DNA of 48,000 nucleotides from Opitutus sp. GAS368 (GTDB lineage: Bacteria > Verrucomicrobiota > Verrucomicrobiia > Opitutales > Opitutaceae). The DNA is taken from NCBI GenBank assembly GCA_945903465.1, contig CAMDOF010000040.1, positions 1-48,000 on the forward strand, in the 5' to 3' direction. The translations under genes and the position numbers were made by a program. Shown piece after piece: positions 35,542-44,713 of this stretch; within the stretch, counting starts at the first letter, position 1, and each line of letters starts with the position of its first letter. Below the pieces are notes generated by a model, which ran no database searches, was not told where the DNA came from, and was given only the letters and a program-made list of their open reading frames with translations.

Positions 35542-36079
35542 GCGGGGTGGGTGGTGGTGGGGGGGGAGGTGGGATTTTAAAATCCTGCGAGCTTTACTGG
35601 CAGCGGACCCGATCTCCAGCCAACTATTTTTTAACGGCGAGCGGGGCGCTTCGCTTTAAAAAAGAGCAAGAGGCTTGTTCCGAGGATAGTCGATGATGCG
35701 GAGGTGGGGCGGGTTATTTAGATTCAAACAACGCTTATCAAATGGGGCGGGCGGAACGCGCAACGAGCCTGTTTGGTCCGAATTATTTCCGTGGTGTGGG
35801 TGGGCATTTTCTTACCGACAAACTCGGCTGGCCTTTTCTCTGGAAATTTTATCTGCGGGAATTAACGAGTCGATTTCCGTGGTTGGGCGAGCGTGTGTAA
35901 GGATAACTACGAGCGTTCGTTTCGGGAGGTGGGCGCGCCGGTCATTAAGCCCGGCGGGTCGGACTGCCTGCGGTTGAGCGCGGCGTTGACCTGCGGCATG
36001 CGCGGGCCTTTGCTCGACAGGTCCTCGCTCCGCTTGCGTCCGGCGCGGCCATGACTTTTGCGAAATTATTTTACCTCAC
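35542..36079. promoter_or_regulatory. divergent intergenic region, no gene recognised
   Basis: These 538 bases lie between the receptor (minus) and the Gfo/Idh/MocA oxidoreductase (plus). A frame at 35693-35977 is open but its translation shows no domain, signal or coding-like pattern, so it is left out. AT-rich patches at about 35570-35660 and 35710-35880 are the most likely sites for the two promoters. No confident hexamer pair or operator palindrome was found. Confidence 0.5.
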
Positions 36080-37426
36080 ATGAATCCATTTTTCGTTTCC
36101 CGGCGGGCCTTTTTAAAACGGTGCAGCGTGCTCGCGGCAGCGAGTGGCCTGCCCGGGTGGTTTGTCGAACGTCAACTGGCCGCCTCGGAGGCGCCGGCGT
36201 CGAAAGTGCCCAGTCCGAATAATCGACCGGGCATTGCGCTGATCGGCTGCGGCGGGCAAGGGACCCGCGATGCGCAAAATGCGGCCAGCTGGGGTGAGGT
36301 CGTGGCGGTTTGCGATGTTGATAGTACGCATGCGGCAGCCGCGGCCAAGACGCTCACGGTCGATGGCAAGGTGCCGCGCGTGTATGCGGATTTTCGCCAG
36401 GTGCTGGAACGAAAAGATGTCCACGTTCTCGTGAACGGCACGCCCGATCACTGGCACACGCTGGTGAATCTCGGGGCCGCTCGGGCGAAGAAGGATGTTT
36501 ATGCGGAGAAACCCCTCACGCTCACAATCGACGAAGGGCGGCGGCTCGTGCAGGCGGTGCGGGCGAGCGGTATCGTCTTGCAGACTGGTACGCAGCAGCG
36601 CAGTTCGGCCCGCTTCCGTTTGGCGTGTGAGCTGGTGCGTAACGAGCGAATCGGCAAACTCAAGTCGGCGAACGTGTGGCTGCCCGCCGGGCTGCGCGAA
36701 GGGCCGTTCAAGACCGCCGCCGTGCCCACCGGGTTGAACTGGGATTTCTGGCTCGGCCAGGCTCCTCAAGTTGATTACGTGCCAGAGCGCTGCCACCGAA
36801 CGTTTCGTTTTTGGTACGATTACTCCGGCGGCACGATGACCGACTGGGGCGCCCATCATAACGACATCGCCTACTGGGCGATCGGACTGCTCGCGCCACG
36901 CGAAGTGTCGGCCCGCGTGCTGGTTGACCCGCTGGCCGGTGGCTACGACGCGTTCAGCCAATATGAGGTGAACTATACCTATGCGAACGGGATCAAACTG
37001 AATATCCAGACGACTACGGATGAGACGTTCACTGGAGCGAAGATCAAGGCGGATGGGCAGCGTAACGGCATCCGCTTTGAGGGCACCGACGGCTGGATCT
37101 GGGTCAACCGCGACCAAATTACGGCGAGTGATCCGCAATTGCTCAAGAGCCCGTTGCCGGAGGGCGCGGTTCGGCTGTACAGCAGCTCGAACCATATGCA
37201 AAATTTCTTCGACTGTGTCCGCTCGCGGAAGGCGCCGATCTGTGATGTCGAGACGGGGCATCGCTCCGCCACCATGTGTCATCTGGGGGCGATCTCCCTC
37301 CGCACCGGCCGCCCGCTAGAGTGGGACGCCAGCGCCGAGCGCTTCGTTGGGGAGCACGCGGCGCTCGCGAACGGGTACGTGCGGCGTGAGCAACGGGCGC
37401 CGTATGATTATAGTTTCGTCGGTTGA
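36080..37426 (+). CDS. Tat-exported Gfo/Idh/MocA-family oxidoreductase
   Basis: A 448-residue NAD(P)-dependent oxidoreductase of the Gfo/Idh/MocA family. The N-terminal VSRRAFLKRCSVLAAASGLPG is a twin-arginine signal (Arg8-Arg9), so the enzyme is exported folded with its cofactor. The Rossmann motif IALIGCGGQGTRDA, the acidic end of beta-2 VVAVCDVD, NGTPDHWH, and the catalytic DVYAEKPLTLT (EKP) block follow. The C-terminal domain has DWGAHHNDIAYW. Exported members usually act on sugars or glycosides, and the exact substrate is unknown. It precedes the haem/WD40 and DUF1549/DUF1501 genes on the same strand with a 382-base gap, so co-regulation is possible but not shown. Confidence 0.93.
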   Translation: MNPFFVSRRAFLKRCSVLAAASGLPGWFVERQLAASEAPASKVPSPNNRPGIALIGCGGQGTRDAQNAASWGEVVAVCDVDSTHAAAAAKTLTVDGKVPRVYADFRQVLERKDVHVLVNGTPDHWHTLVNLGAARAKKDVYAEKPLTLTIDEGRRLVQAVRASGIVLQTGTQQRSSARFRLACELVRNERIGKLKSANVWLPAGLREGPFKTAAVPTGLNWDFWLGQAPQVDYVPERCHRTFRFWYDYSGGTMTDWGAHHNDIAYWAIGLLAPREVSARVLVDPLAGGYDAFSQYEVNYTYANGIKLNIQTTTDETFTGAKIKADGQRNGIRFEGTDGWIWVNRDQITASDPQLLKSPLPEGAVRLYSSSNHMQNFFDCVRSRKAPICDVETGHRSATMCHLGAISLRTGRPLEWDASAERFVGEHAALANGYVRREQRAPYDYSFVG

Positions 37427-37808
37427 CTGGGTGCGGGTGGCCGCAGACCCGGCGAGCGGGAGTTTCGGAGCAGGCCTGGGCACGACCGAAGCCGCTCGGC
37501 GGAGCGGATCGCGCTGCGTTTGACGAGCGTCGCCCCGGTCATCGGCGGCTGCGCGCTCGAATTTTAATGGACAAAGCGTCCCGGCTGCTTGTCTTCTATG
37601 GCGTACCCGGTTCTTGATGGCGCCTTCTCTTGCTCTTAACACCCCTCTTTGGGCCTGCGTACTGGCACTCGCCCCCTTATTCCTTTTCATGATTGCTCCT
37701 GTCACGTTTGCGATTTCAGCGGTCGGATCGATCCCTGCCGGGCCAACGCGTGGTCGCGGTGCTTTATCGGCAGCCCCGAATATCCGTCGTAGGACGGGGC
37801 GATTTTTC
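37427..37808. other. intergenic / leader region
   Basis: No separate gene is recognised between the oxidoreductase and the haem-WD40 protein. An in-frame upstream extension of the latter exists from ATG 37614 and contains a hydrophobic stretch (LALAPLFLFMIAPVTFA). It is followed by basic sequence and a second, better signal peptide, so it is treated as leader rather than coding. Confidence 0.5.
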
Positions 37809-39356
37809 ATGAACGTCGGGCGGACGATCTGTTGGGTCGCATTGATGCCGGCGGGCGTTCTGCTGGCGGCGGCGCCACCGAAGCAAGAGGTGGTGGATCC
37901 AAACGCACCTGTCAGTTACTGGAAACAAATTCGGCCGATCTTTCAGGCTAGTTGCCAAGGTTGTCATCAGCCTGCGAAAGATAAAGGTGGCTACGTGATG
38001 ACGGATTTTAATCGGCTGCTCGTTGGTGGCGAGAGCGGGCATGCCGCGGTTGTGGCGGGCCAACCCGCGAAGAGCTCGTTGATTGATTCGATTACGGCGA
38101 AGGCGGGCGAGGCGGAGATGCCGAAGGATAAACCCCCGCTGCCGGCGGCGGAGGTCGCGCTAATCAGCCGGTGGATCGCGGAAGGCGCGACGGACGACAC
38201 GCCGAAGAATGCGGTCCAGCGGATCGATGGCGAGCATCCGCCCGTCTATCAGCGCTCCCCCGTCATCACGTCGCTCGATTTTTCTCCGGATGGTGCGGTG
38301 CTCGCCGTGGCAGGTTTTCATGAAGTCCTGCTCCATCATGCGGATGGTTCGGGCCTGATCGCGCGCTTGATCGGGCTCTCGGAACGGATCGAATCGTTAC
38401 GCTTTTCCCCTGATGGAAAAAAACTCGCGGTCGCCGGCGGTTTGCCCGCTCGGATGGGCGAAGTGCAAATCTGGGATGTGGAGAAACGGGCTTTGCTCCT
38501 TTCGGTACCGGTGGGCTTCGACACGGTTTACGGCGTGAGTTGGTCGCCCGACGGCAAACTCGTCGCCTTCGGTTGCCCTGATAATAACGTCCGCGCGATC
38601 TCAGCCACAACCGGTGAGCAGGTGCTGAAACAAGGATCGCACAATGATTGGGTCCTCGGCACAATTTTTAGTCAGGATGGTTCGCATATTATTTCGGTCG
38701 GGCGCGACATGAGCACGAAGCTCACGGAAGTGGAGACGGAACGGTTTATCGATAACATCAGTTCGATCACTCCGGGGGCGTTGCGTGGGGGCATCCAAGC
38801 CGTGGCACGGCGACCGGGCCGTGATGAAGTGCTGATCGGCGGAGCGGATGGGGTGCCGGCTATCTACCAAGTGTTTCGCAAGACGAAGCGCCGGATCGGC
38901 GACAACGCGAATCTCCTCCGCAAGTTTCCACCGATGGAGGGGCGGATTTTTGCCGTGGATTACAGTGACGATGGCAAGTTGATCGCCGCCGCCAGCAGTT
39001 TTAACGGCCGCGGCGCCGTCAGTATTTTTTCTGGCGAGTTTGATTCCACGATTCCAGAAATGCTGCTGAAAGCTTACAGCGATAAAATTGCGAGCGCCTA
39101 CAGTGCCGAGGAGAAGGCGGCGATCGCGACCTTCACCACCGCGGAGGTGAAGTTGATTGCGGCGATAAAGTTTAACGGCGGCATCTACGCCCTCGCGTTT
39201 AGCCCTGATGGCCAGAGCATCGCCGCCTCCGGCGAAGACGGCCGAGTGCGTCTCATCCGCGCGAGCGATGGCGCGCTCACGAAAGAATTCGTGCCAGTAC
39301 CTGTCAATGGGGTGCGAGTGTCGATGACGGAGCCCGCGGCCGGCCGCCTCCCGTGA
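37809..39356 (+). CDS. exported c-type cytochrome (PSC1-type) with WD40 propeller
   Basis: A 515-residue exported protein. The ATG at 37809 gives a signal peptide (MNVGRTICWVALMPAGVLLA). A planctomycete-type cytochrome C domain follows with one haem site, CQGCH, in the context YWKQIRPIFQASCQGCHQPA and EMPKDKPPLPAAEVALISRWI. From about residue 145 to the end there are WD40/beta-propeller repeats with FSPDG motifs (SLDFSPDGAVLAVAG, SLRFSPDGKKLAVAG, GVSWSPDGKLVAFG, ALAFSPDGQSIAASG). Such proteins accompany DUF1549/DUF1553 and DUF1501 proteins in Planctomycetes and Verrucomicrobia. Their function is still unclear. The stop is followed after 17 bases by the next gene's ATG (or overlaps a GTG at 39353). 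Confidence 0.9.
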   Translation: MNVGRTICWVALMPAGVLLAAAPPKQEVVDPNAPVSYWKQIRPIFQASCQGCHQPAKDKGGYVMTDFNRLLVGGESGHAAVVAGQPAKSSLIDSITAKAGEAEMPKDKPPLPAAEVALISRWIAEGATDDTPKNAVQRIDGEHPPVYQRSPVITSLDFSPDGAVLAVAGFHEVLLHHADGSGLIARLIGLSERIESLRFSPDGKKLAVAGGLPARMGEVQIWDVEKRALLLSVPVGFDTVYGVSWSPDGKLVAFGCPDNNVRAISATTGEQVLKQGSHNDWVLGTIFSQDGSHIISVGRDMSTKLTEVETERFIDNISSITPGALRGGIQAVARRPGRDEVLIGGADGVPAIYQVFRKTKRRIGDNANLLRKFPPMEGRIFAVDYSDDGKLIAAASSFNGRGAVSIFSGEFDSTIPEMLLKAYSDKIASAYSAEEKAAIATFTTAEVKLIAAIKFNGGIYALAFSPDGQSIAASGEDGRVRLIRASDGALTKEFVPVPVNGVRVSMTEPAAGRLP

Positions 39357-39373
39357 GCTTTCCTTATTTTAAA

Positions 39374-42300
39374 ATGAAACCCTTGTTTGCTTTCCTTTGC
39401 GCCCTCGCTCTGCCGCTCGCGGGCCGAGCGGCCGCGGCGATGAATCCGGTGGTTCCGCACACGGCGTTAGAGGCGTTGCCCAGTGGCGCCAAAGTGCTGA
39501 CGCTCGCCATCGAGCCAGCGACGGTCACTTTGAACGGCGCGTTTGACGCGGTGCAGTTGCTCGTCACGGCCACGCTTGCGAGCGGGGACCGGCTCGATGT
39601 GACCCGCTTGGTAAATTATAAATTGGATGCCCGCTACGGTACCGTCACCGCGAGTGGTCAGGTGCATCCGGTCGCGAACGGTCAGACCGTGCTAGCGGCG
39701 AGTGTCGGCGGGAAAACCCAGAAGATTCCCTTTGCGGTCGTTGGCTACGAGCTGAACCCCAAGTTAGATTTCATCCGCGATGTTAACCCCGTGATCGCTC
39801 AATTGGGATGCAGTTCTGGATCGTGTCATGGCGCGAAGGACGGCAAGGCTGGCTTCAAGCTATCCCTCCGCGGCTACGATCCGATTTATGACGTGCGTTC
39901 GTTCGTGGATGACCACGCGGGGCGCCGCGTTAATTTTGCCTCGCCCGACGATTCCCTGATGTTGCTCAAGGCCACTGCCGCCGTGCCGCATGAAGGTGGT
40001 CAGCGCACGAAACTCGATGATAAATATTATCGAATTTTACGAGGATGGATCGCGGACGGAGCGAAGCTTGACCTCGCAGGTCCGCGGGTGACGGGCATTG
40101 AAGTTTTTCCGAAAAATCCAGTCTTGCAGATGGTCGGAGCGAAGCAGCAGATGCGGATTATCGCGACGTTTTCGGATGGCCGGCAGCGCGATGTCACGGC
40201 GGAAGGGTTTATTGAGTCGAGTAACCTGGATGTCGCGACCACGGAGCGTGGCGGCTTGGTGAGCACGCTCCGCCGGGGCGAGGCGCCGGTTTTGGCGCGC
40301 TACGAAGGCAACTATGCGGCGACGACGGTGACGGTGATGGGCGATCGCGCGGGCTTTGTCTGGAGCGAACCGGAAAAGTGGAATCGGGTGGATGAATTGA
40401 TCGCGGCGAAATGGCAGCGGCTGAAGATCCTGCCTTCTGGCCTTTGTACGGATGAAGATTTTCTACGGCGCGTGTATCTTGATTTGACGGGCCTGCCGCC
40501 AACGCCGGCCGAAGTGCGCGCGTTTTTAGCTGACCTGCGACCTGTGCGGGTGAAGCGGGATGCGATCATCGAACAGTTGATTGGTTCGCCGGATTATGTG
40601 GATCATTGGTCGAATAAGTGGGCGGACCTTCTGCAGGTAAATCGGAAGTTTCTCGGGGAAGATGGCTCCAAGCTTTTTCGCAGTTGGATCCGCGACGAGA
40701 TTGCGGCCAACACGCCCTACGATGAGTTTGCGCGGAAGATTCTCACCGCGAGTGGATCGAACCGCGAGAACCCCGCCTCGAGTTATTTCAAGGTCCTGCG
40801 GACGCCGGCGGAAACCATGGAAAACACGACGCATCTTTTCCTCGCCACGCGTTTTAATTGTAATAAGTGCCACGATCACCCGTTTGAACGATGGACGCAG
40901 GACCAGTATTATCAGATGTCGGCTTTTTTTGCACAGGTGGATCTGAAAAAAGATCCGGAAAGCGGGAATAAGACAATCGCGGGCACGGCGGTCGAAGGAG
41001 CGAAACCGTTGTATGAAATTACTTACGACAAAGCGGCCGGTGAAGTGACGCACGACCGGACGGGGGAGATTAGCGCGCCGGCTTTTCCCTTTCCCGCCAA
41101 GGTGGCCGCCGCACCGGAGAAATCCACGCGGCGTGAGCAGCTGGCATCGTGGATGACCTCGCCGGATAACCGTTTCTTTGCACTGAGCTATGTGAACCGG
41201 ATGTGGGGCTATCTCATGGGCGTTGGACTGATCGACCCCCTCGATGACATTCGCGCGGGAAATCCTCCCTCGAATCCCGAGCTGTTGCAGTTTCTCACGC
41301 AGGAATTCGTGCAAAGTGGCTTTGACGTGCGCCGGCTCCAGCGGTTGATCTGCCAGTCGCGGACCTATCAGCTGACGCTGGGTACGCACGCCTGGAACTC
41401 AGATGATCGCACGAACTATTCGCACGCGATGGCGCGCCGGTTACCGGCAGAAGTATTGTTTGATGCGGTATTGCGCGTGACGGGATCCACCCCGAATTTT
41501 CCCGGCGTCAAGGCGGGCACCCGCGCGGCGCAATTACCTGATTCGGCGATCGACGTACCGAGCGGTTTATTGGCGAGTCTCGGGCGCCCGGCACGTGAGT
41601 CGGCGTGTGAGTGTGAGCGCAGCGGCGATCTTGGGCTGGGTTCGATCATGGCGCTGCTGAGTGGTCCGGCGGTCTCCGGTGCGATCAATGATCCGAAGAA
41701 CGAGATTGCGCGATTGGCGTCGGTGGCGACGGACGATCGGGCTTTGATCAATGAGATTTTCCTGCGGACTTTGAATCGGCACGCGACGACGAAGGAGACC
41801 GATGCGACCCTCGCGGCGTGGCAGGCGATGGGTGGGCAGCATGCGCACTTGGCGAGTGAGCTGACAGCGCGCGAGGAATGGTGGCGCCCGCTGTTTGCGC
41901 AAAAGCAGCGCGATCGGGAAACGGCGGTGGTCGTCGCCAAGGCCGCGGTCGAGGCGCGGGGGCTTGCGATTGCTCCCGCGGTAGCAGCGGCGGAGCAGCA
42001 ACGAGTCGAGAAGATCGCGGTAGAATCGGCGGCGCTCGCCACGCACGAGGGCCGGCTCGAAACGCAGTTGGCCGAGTGGGAAGCGTCCTTGGATGGCTGC
42101 CGGATGGGTACGCCGTGGGTGCCGCTGGAGATTAAGACGGCCACGGCGAATAATCTGAACAAATTGATGAAGCTGGCAGATGGGTCGTACCTTGCCTCTG
42201 GGCCGGTGGCTAATTCCGTCGATTATGCGGTCGTGGCAGAATCAAGCCTCGCGGGCATCACGGGCATCATGCTGGAGGTATTGCCGGATCCGAGCCTGGC

Positions 42301-43012
42301 GGCCTTTGGGCCAGGGCGGGCGGCGGGGAATTTTGTTTTGTCAGAGATAACCTTGAAGTGGGGTGATCGCGGTGGAAAGCGGAACCAAGTCGATGCCCCG
42401 TTTAAGGACGCCCGCGCCGATTTTTCTCAGAAAGATTTTGACGTGAAGACGGCGATTAATGGGAAGTCGGAAAGTGGGCGTGATGGCTGGGGAGTGAATC
42501 CGAAGTACGGCGAGCCGCATTACGCCCGCTTTGCTTTGACTGCGCCGATCGGTAGTGAGGAGGGCGCCACCCTGAATTTCAGTCTCCAGCATCGTTTTAA
42601 AGATGGGTTTTCGATTGGTCGTTTCCGCGTTTGGGCCACCACCTCGCCCGCGCCTTTGGAATTGGGTTTGCCCGCGGATGTCGTGGCGGTATTAAAGTTA
42701 CCAGCGGGAGAACGGACCTCGGAACAAACCCAGTTGGTGGCGCAGTATATCCGGAAAACTGATCTGGAGCTTATCAAAAGGCAGCATGCCTTGGCCAAGG
42801 CGCAATTTCCGCTCCCCGAGGATCCCTCGTTAAAGGCGCTCAAGGCTACCTTGGCCGTGGCGGAATTACCGGTGCCGACTGACCCGAAGCTGGTGCAGCT
42901 ACGCGCGGATGCGGCGATGAGTTCGCAGCAGTTAACCGACCAACGCCTGACGGGCGCGCAAGACCTCGCTTGGGCGATCATCAACAACCCCGCGTTTCTC
43001 TTTAACCGATGA
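39374..43012 (+). CDS. exported Ig-like / haem / DUF1549-DUF1553 protein
   Basis: A 1212-residue exported protein. ATG 39374 gives a clear signal peptide (MKPLFAFLCALALPLAGRA); the GTG at 39353 would couple to the previous stop but adds seven unlikely residues. Domains in order are a BIG2-like Ig domain (about 30-130), a haem-like CSSGSCHG site (spacing C-x4-CH), a second Ig-like domain, DUF1549 (RVYLDLTGLPPTPAEVRAFL, YVDHWSNKWADLLQVN) with CNKCHDHPFERW providing a CXXCH, and DUF1553 (RREQLASWMTSPDNRFFALS, NRMWGYLMGVGLIDPLDDI). Long helical and jelly-roll-like parts follow. Family function is unknown; redox or polymer-degradation roles have been proposed from context. Confidence 0.92.
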   Translation: MKPLFAFLCALALPLAGRAAAAMNPVVPHTALEALPSGAKVLTLAIEPATVTLNGAFDAVQLLVTATLASGDRLDVTRLVNYKLDARYGTVTASGQVHPVANGQTVLAASVGGKTQKIPFAVVGYELNPKLDFIRDVNPVIAQLGCSSGSCHGAKDGKAGFKLSLRGYDPIYDVRSFVDDHAGRRVNFASPDDSLMLLKATAAVPHEGGQRTKLDDKYYRILRGWIADGAKLDLAGPRVTGIEVFPKNPVLQMVGAKQQMRIIATFSDGRQRDVTAEGFIESSNLDVATTERGGLVSTLRRGEAPVLARYEGNYAATTVTVMGDRAGFVWSEPEKWNRVDELIAAKWQRLKILPSGLCTDEDFLRRVYLDLTGLPPTPAEVRAFLADLRPVRVKRDAIIEQLIGSPDYVDHWSNKWADLLQVNRKFLGEDGSKLFRSWIRDEIAANTPYDEFARKILTASGSNRENPASSYFKVLRTPAETMENTTHLFLATRFNCNKCHDHPFERWTQDQYYQMSAFFAQVDLKKDPESGNKTIAGTAVEGAKPLYEITYDKAAGEVTHDRTGEISAPAFPFPAKVAAAPEKSTRREQLASWMTSPDNRFFALSYVNRMWGYLMGVGLIDPLDDIRAGNPPSNPELLQFLTQEFVQSGFDVRRLQRLICQSRTYQLTLGTHAWNSDDRTNYSHAMARRLPAEVLFDAVLRVTGSTPNFPGVKAGTRAAQLPDSAIDVPSGLLASLGRPARESACECERSGDLGLGSIMALLSGPAVSGAINDPKNEIARLASVATDDRALINEIFLRTLNRHATTKETDATLAAWQAMGGQHAHLASELTAREEWWRPLFAQKQRDRETAVVVAKAAVEARGLAIAPAVAAAEQQRVEKIAVESAALATHEGRLETQLAEWEASLDGCRMGTPWVPLEIKTATANNLNKLMKLADGSYLASGPVANSVDYAVVAESSLAGITGIMLEVLPDPSLAAFGPGRAAGNFVLSEITLKWGDRGGKRNQVDAPFKDARADFSQKDFDVKTAINGKSESGRDGWGVNPKYGEPHYARFALTAPIGSEEGATLNFSLQHRFKDGFSIGRFRVWATTSPAPLELGLPADVVAVLKLPAGERTSEQTQLVAQYIRKTDLELIKRQHALAKAQFPLPEDPSLKALKATLAVAELPVPTDPKLVQLRADAAMSSQQLTDQRLTGAQDLAWAIINNPAFLFNR

Positions 43013-43182
43013 ACCGGCGTCAGCCATTTTTCCGGATGTTCACTCTGGCCGCTGCCGATGGCGATCAACGCGGTCCGTTGCTCACCCAGCGGTCCGGCGA
43101 CTGCTCTCGCCAGAGGCATCGCGCTTTTTTTCAATTCGTCTCGTTTGCCCTTAATTCCTCAACCCAAAAGGCCCAGCCATGA
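43009..43182 (+). CDS. possible 57-residue ORF interlocked with both neighbours
   Basis: ATG 43009 overlaps the stop of the DUF1549/DUF1553 gene (ATGA), and the TGA at 43180-43182 overlaps the ATG of the DUF1501 gene (ATGA). The frame runs unbroken for 58 codons between them (starts [18 protein letters not shown]). No signal, transmembrane helix or family is recognisable and codon use is not strongly coding-like. It may serve mainly to carry ribosomes from one gene to the next, or be chance. Confidence 0.35.
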   Translation: MNRRQPFFRMFTLAAADGDQRGPLLTQRSGDCSRQRHRAFFQFVSFALNSSTQKAQP

Positions 43183-44648
43183 TTCGTCTACCCGGTGGAT
43201 TCAATACCGACCTCTGTGATACCCATGCCAAAATGACGCGGCGCAACCTGCTGCGTTTGGGAGGCTCGAGTATTCTTGGCCTCTCGCTCGGCCAGTTGTT
43301 ACGACTCAACGCCGAGGCGAAGCCGGCGGGTAGCGGCGGTGGACCTGGTTGGGGCAAGGCCAAGAGTATCATCATGGTCTATCTCCAGGGCGGACCGTCT
43401 CATCTCGATCTCTGGGATCCGAAGGAGAACGTCCCCGACAAGATTCGCAGTGCCTTCAAGCCGATCTCGACGAAAATCCCCGGAGTCAATTTTACCGAAA
43501 TCATTCCGCAGCTCGCGAAGGTGAACGACAAGTTTACCATGATCAGGTCGATGAGCTACACGCCGAATGGGCTCTTTAACCACACCGCGGCGATTTACCA
43601 GATCATGACGGGTTATACGACCGACAAGGTCAGTCCATCGGGTCAATTAGAGCCGCCTAACGCGAAGGATTTTCCCAATTTTGGTTCAAATATCGTCCGC
43701 CTAAAACCGGTGGCGGAGCCGATGCTGCCGTTTGTAATGCTGCCGCGCCCCCTCCAGGAATCGAATGTCGTCGGGAAGGGCGGTACCGCGGGTTTTCTTG
43801 GTCGGGCTTTTGACCCTTACACGCTTTTCCCTGATGGCGACGATCTCGACATGACGAAGATGGATCGCATGAAGACGGAAGATCTTAAATTGCCGCAGGA
43901 AGTATTCGCGATGCGTTTGGAGCGTCGGGCGCGTTTGCGGGAGACGATTGAGGGTGCGATGCCCGAAATCGAAAAAGCGACGGCATCCTATAACTTGGAT
44001 GAGTACTATCAGCGGGCGTTGAACCTGATCGTATCAGGGCGGGCGAGGGAGGCTTTTAACATCGCCGCCGAGGGCGAGAAGCTCCGCGACCGCTACGGTC
44101 GAAACACGTTTGGTCAAAGTCTGCTCCTGGCCCGCCGTCTCGTCGAAGCGGGTACGCGGGTAGTCGAGGTCATCTGGCCCAAGGTCGCCAACTCCGATAA
44201 TCACTCGTGGGATCATCACCAAGGTCTCACGGAGCGGATGAAGGGTAAATCCGGTCCCATGCTCGACCAAGGTCTCAGTGCTCTTTTTGAGGATCTCGAT
44301 CAGCGGGGCCTGCTGAGTGAGACGCTGGTGGTTGCGCTCGGCGAGTTTGGTCGCAGTCCGGAACGCGGCGTGAGCACGTCCGGTAATAATAACAGCGCCG
44401 ACGGTCGCGATCACTGGCCGTACTGCTACACCAGTATAATCGCCGGTGCGGGGATCAAGCGTGGCTATGTGCATGGTGAATCGGATAAAACGGCTTCGAG
44501 TCCATCGAGCGATCCCGTGCATCCGACGGAATTGTTAGCGACGATTTATCACGCCTTCGGGATCGATCCGGAAACGATTGTGTACAACCATCTCAACCAA
44601 CCCCGCGAGCTCGTGAAGGCGAAGGCGGTCAGCAAGCTGTTTGCTTGA
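43179..44648 (+). CDS. Tat-exported DUF1501 protein
   Basis: A 489-residue DUF1501 protein with an alkaline-phosphatase/sulfatase-like fold in family descriptions. The [20 protein letters not shown] segment is a twin-arginine signal placed about 18 residues in, preceded by [16 protein letters not shown], as is typical. Family blocks follow: [84 protein letters not shown] and [20 protein letters not shown], with the His/Asp residues expected to bind metal. It closes the block with the DUF1549/DUF1553 protein, which it almost always accompanies. The biochemical role is unestablished. Confidence 0.94.
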   Translation: MIRLPGGFNTDLCDTHAKMTRRNLLRLGGSSILGLSLGQLLRLNAEAKPAGSGGGPGWGKAKSIIMVYLQGGPSHLDLWDPKENVPDKIRSAFKPISTKIPGVNFTEIIPQLAKVNDKFTMIRSMSYTPNGLFNHTAAIYQIMTGYTTDKVSPSGQLEPPNAKDFPNFGSNIVRLKPVAEPMLPFVMLPRPLQESNVVGKGGTAGFLGRAFDPYTLFPDGDDLDMTKMDRMKTEDLKLPQEVFAMRLERRARLRETIEGAMPEIEKATASYNLDEYYQRALNLIVSGRAREAFNIAAEGEKLRDRYGRNTFGQSLLLARRLVEAGTRVVEVIWPKVANSDNHSWDHHQGLTERMKGKSGPMLDQGLSALFEDLDQRGLLSETLVVALGEFGRSPERGVSTSGNNNSADGRDHWPYCYTSIIAGAGIKRGYVHGESDKTASSPSSDPVHPTELLATIYHAFGIDPETIVYNHLNQPRELVKAKAVSKLFA

Positions 44649-44690
44649 TCGGTGAGCGGCCTTCGCACGAGAGCGACTCCGCCCCGCGGC

Positions 44691-44713
44691 GGGGGACGGG
44701 GGACGGGGGACGG
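44691..44713 (+). repeat. 7-bp G-rich tandem repeat
   Basis: gggggac is repeated three times plus two bases. The three G5 runs and nearby G-rich sequence could form a quadruplex. It lies in the non-coding DNA right after the DUF1501 gene. Confidence 0.8.

Noticed and set aside
31933..35580. Very long open frames (over 500 codons) on the plus strand opposite the TonB receptors
   Set aside because: They are antisense to well-supported receptor genes, their Gly/Ala/Asp/Glu-rich translations mirror the receptor codons, and no domain or start signal is visible. High GC content keeps such frames open by chance.
35693..35977. 94-codon plus-strand frame in the receptor/oxidoreductase gap
   Set aside because: No recognisable domain, no ribosome-binding site, and an Arg/Ser/Trp-rich translation. 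It most likely represents promoter DNA.
37614..37808. N-terminal extension of the haem-WD40 protein with a hydrophobic stretch
   Set aside because: It is followed by a basic, Gly/Arg-rich segment and then a complete, well-formed signal peptide from ATG 37809, which is the more likely start.
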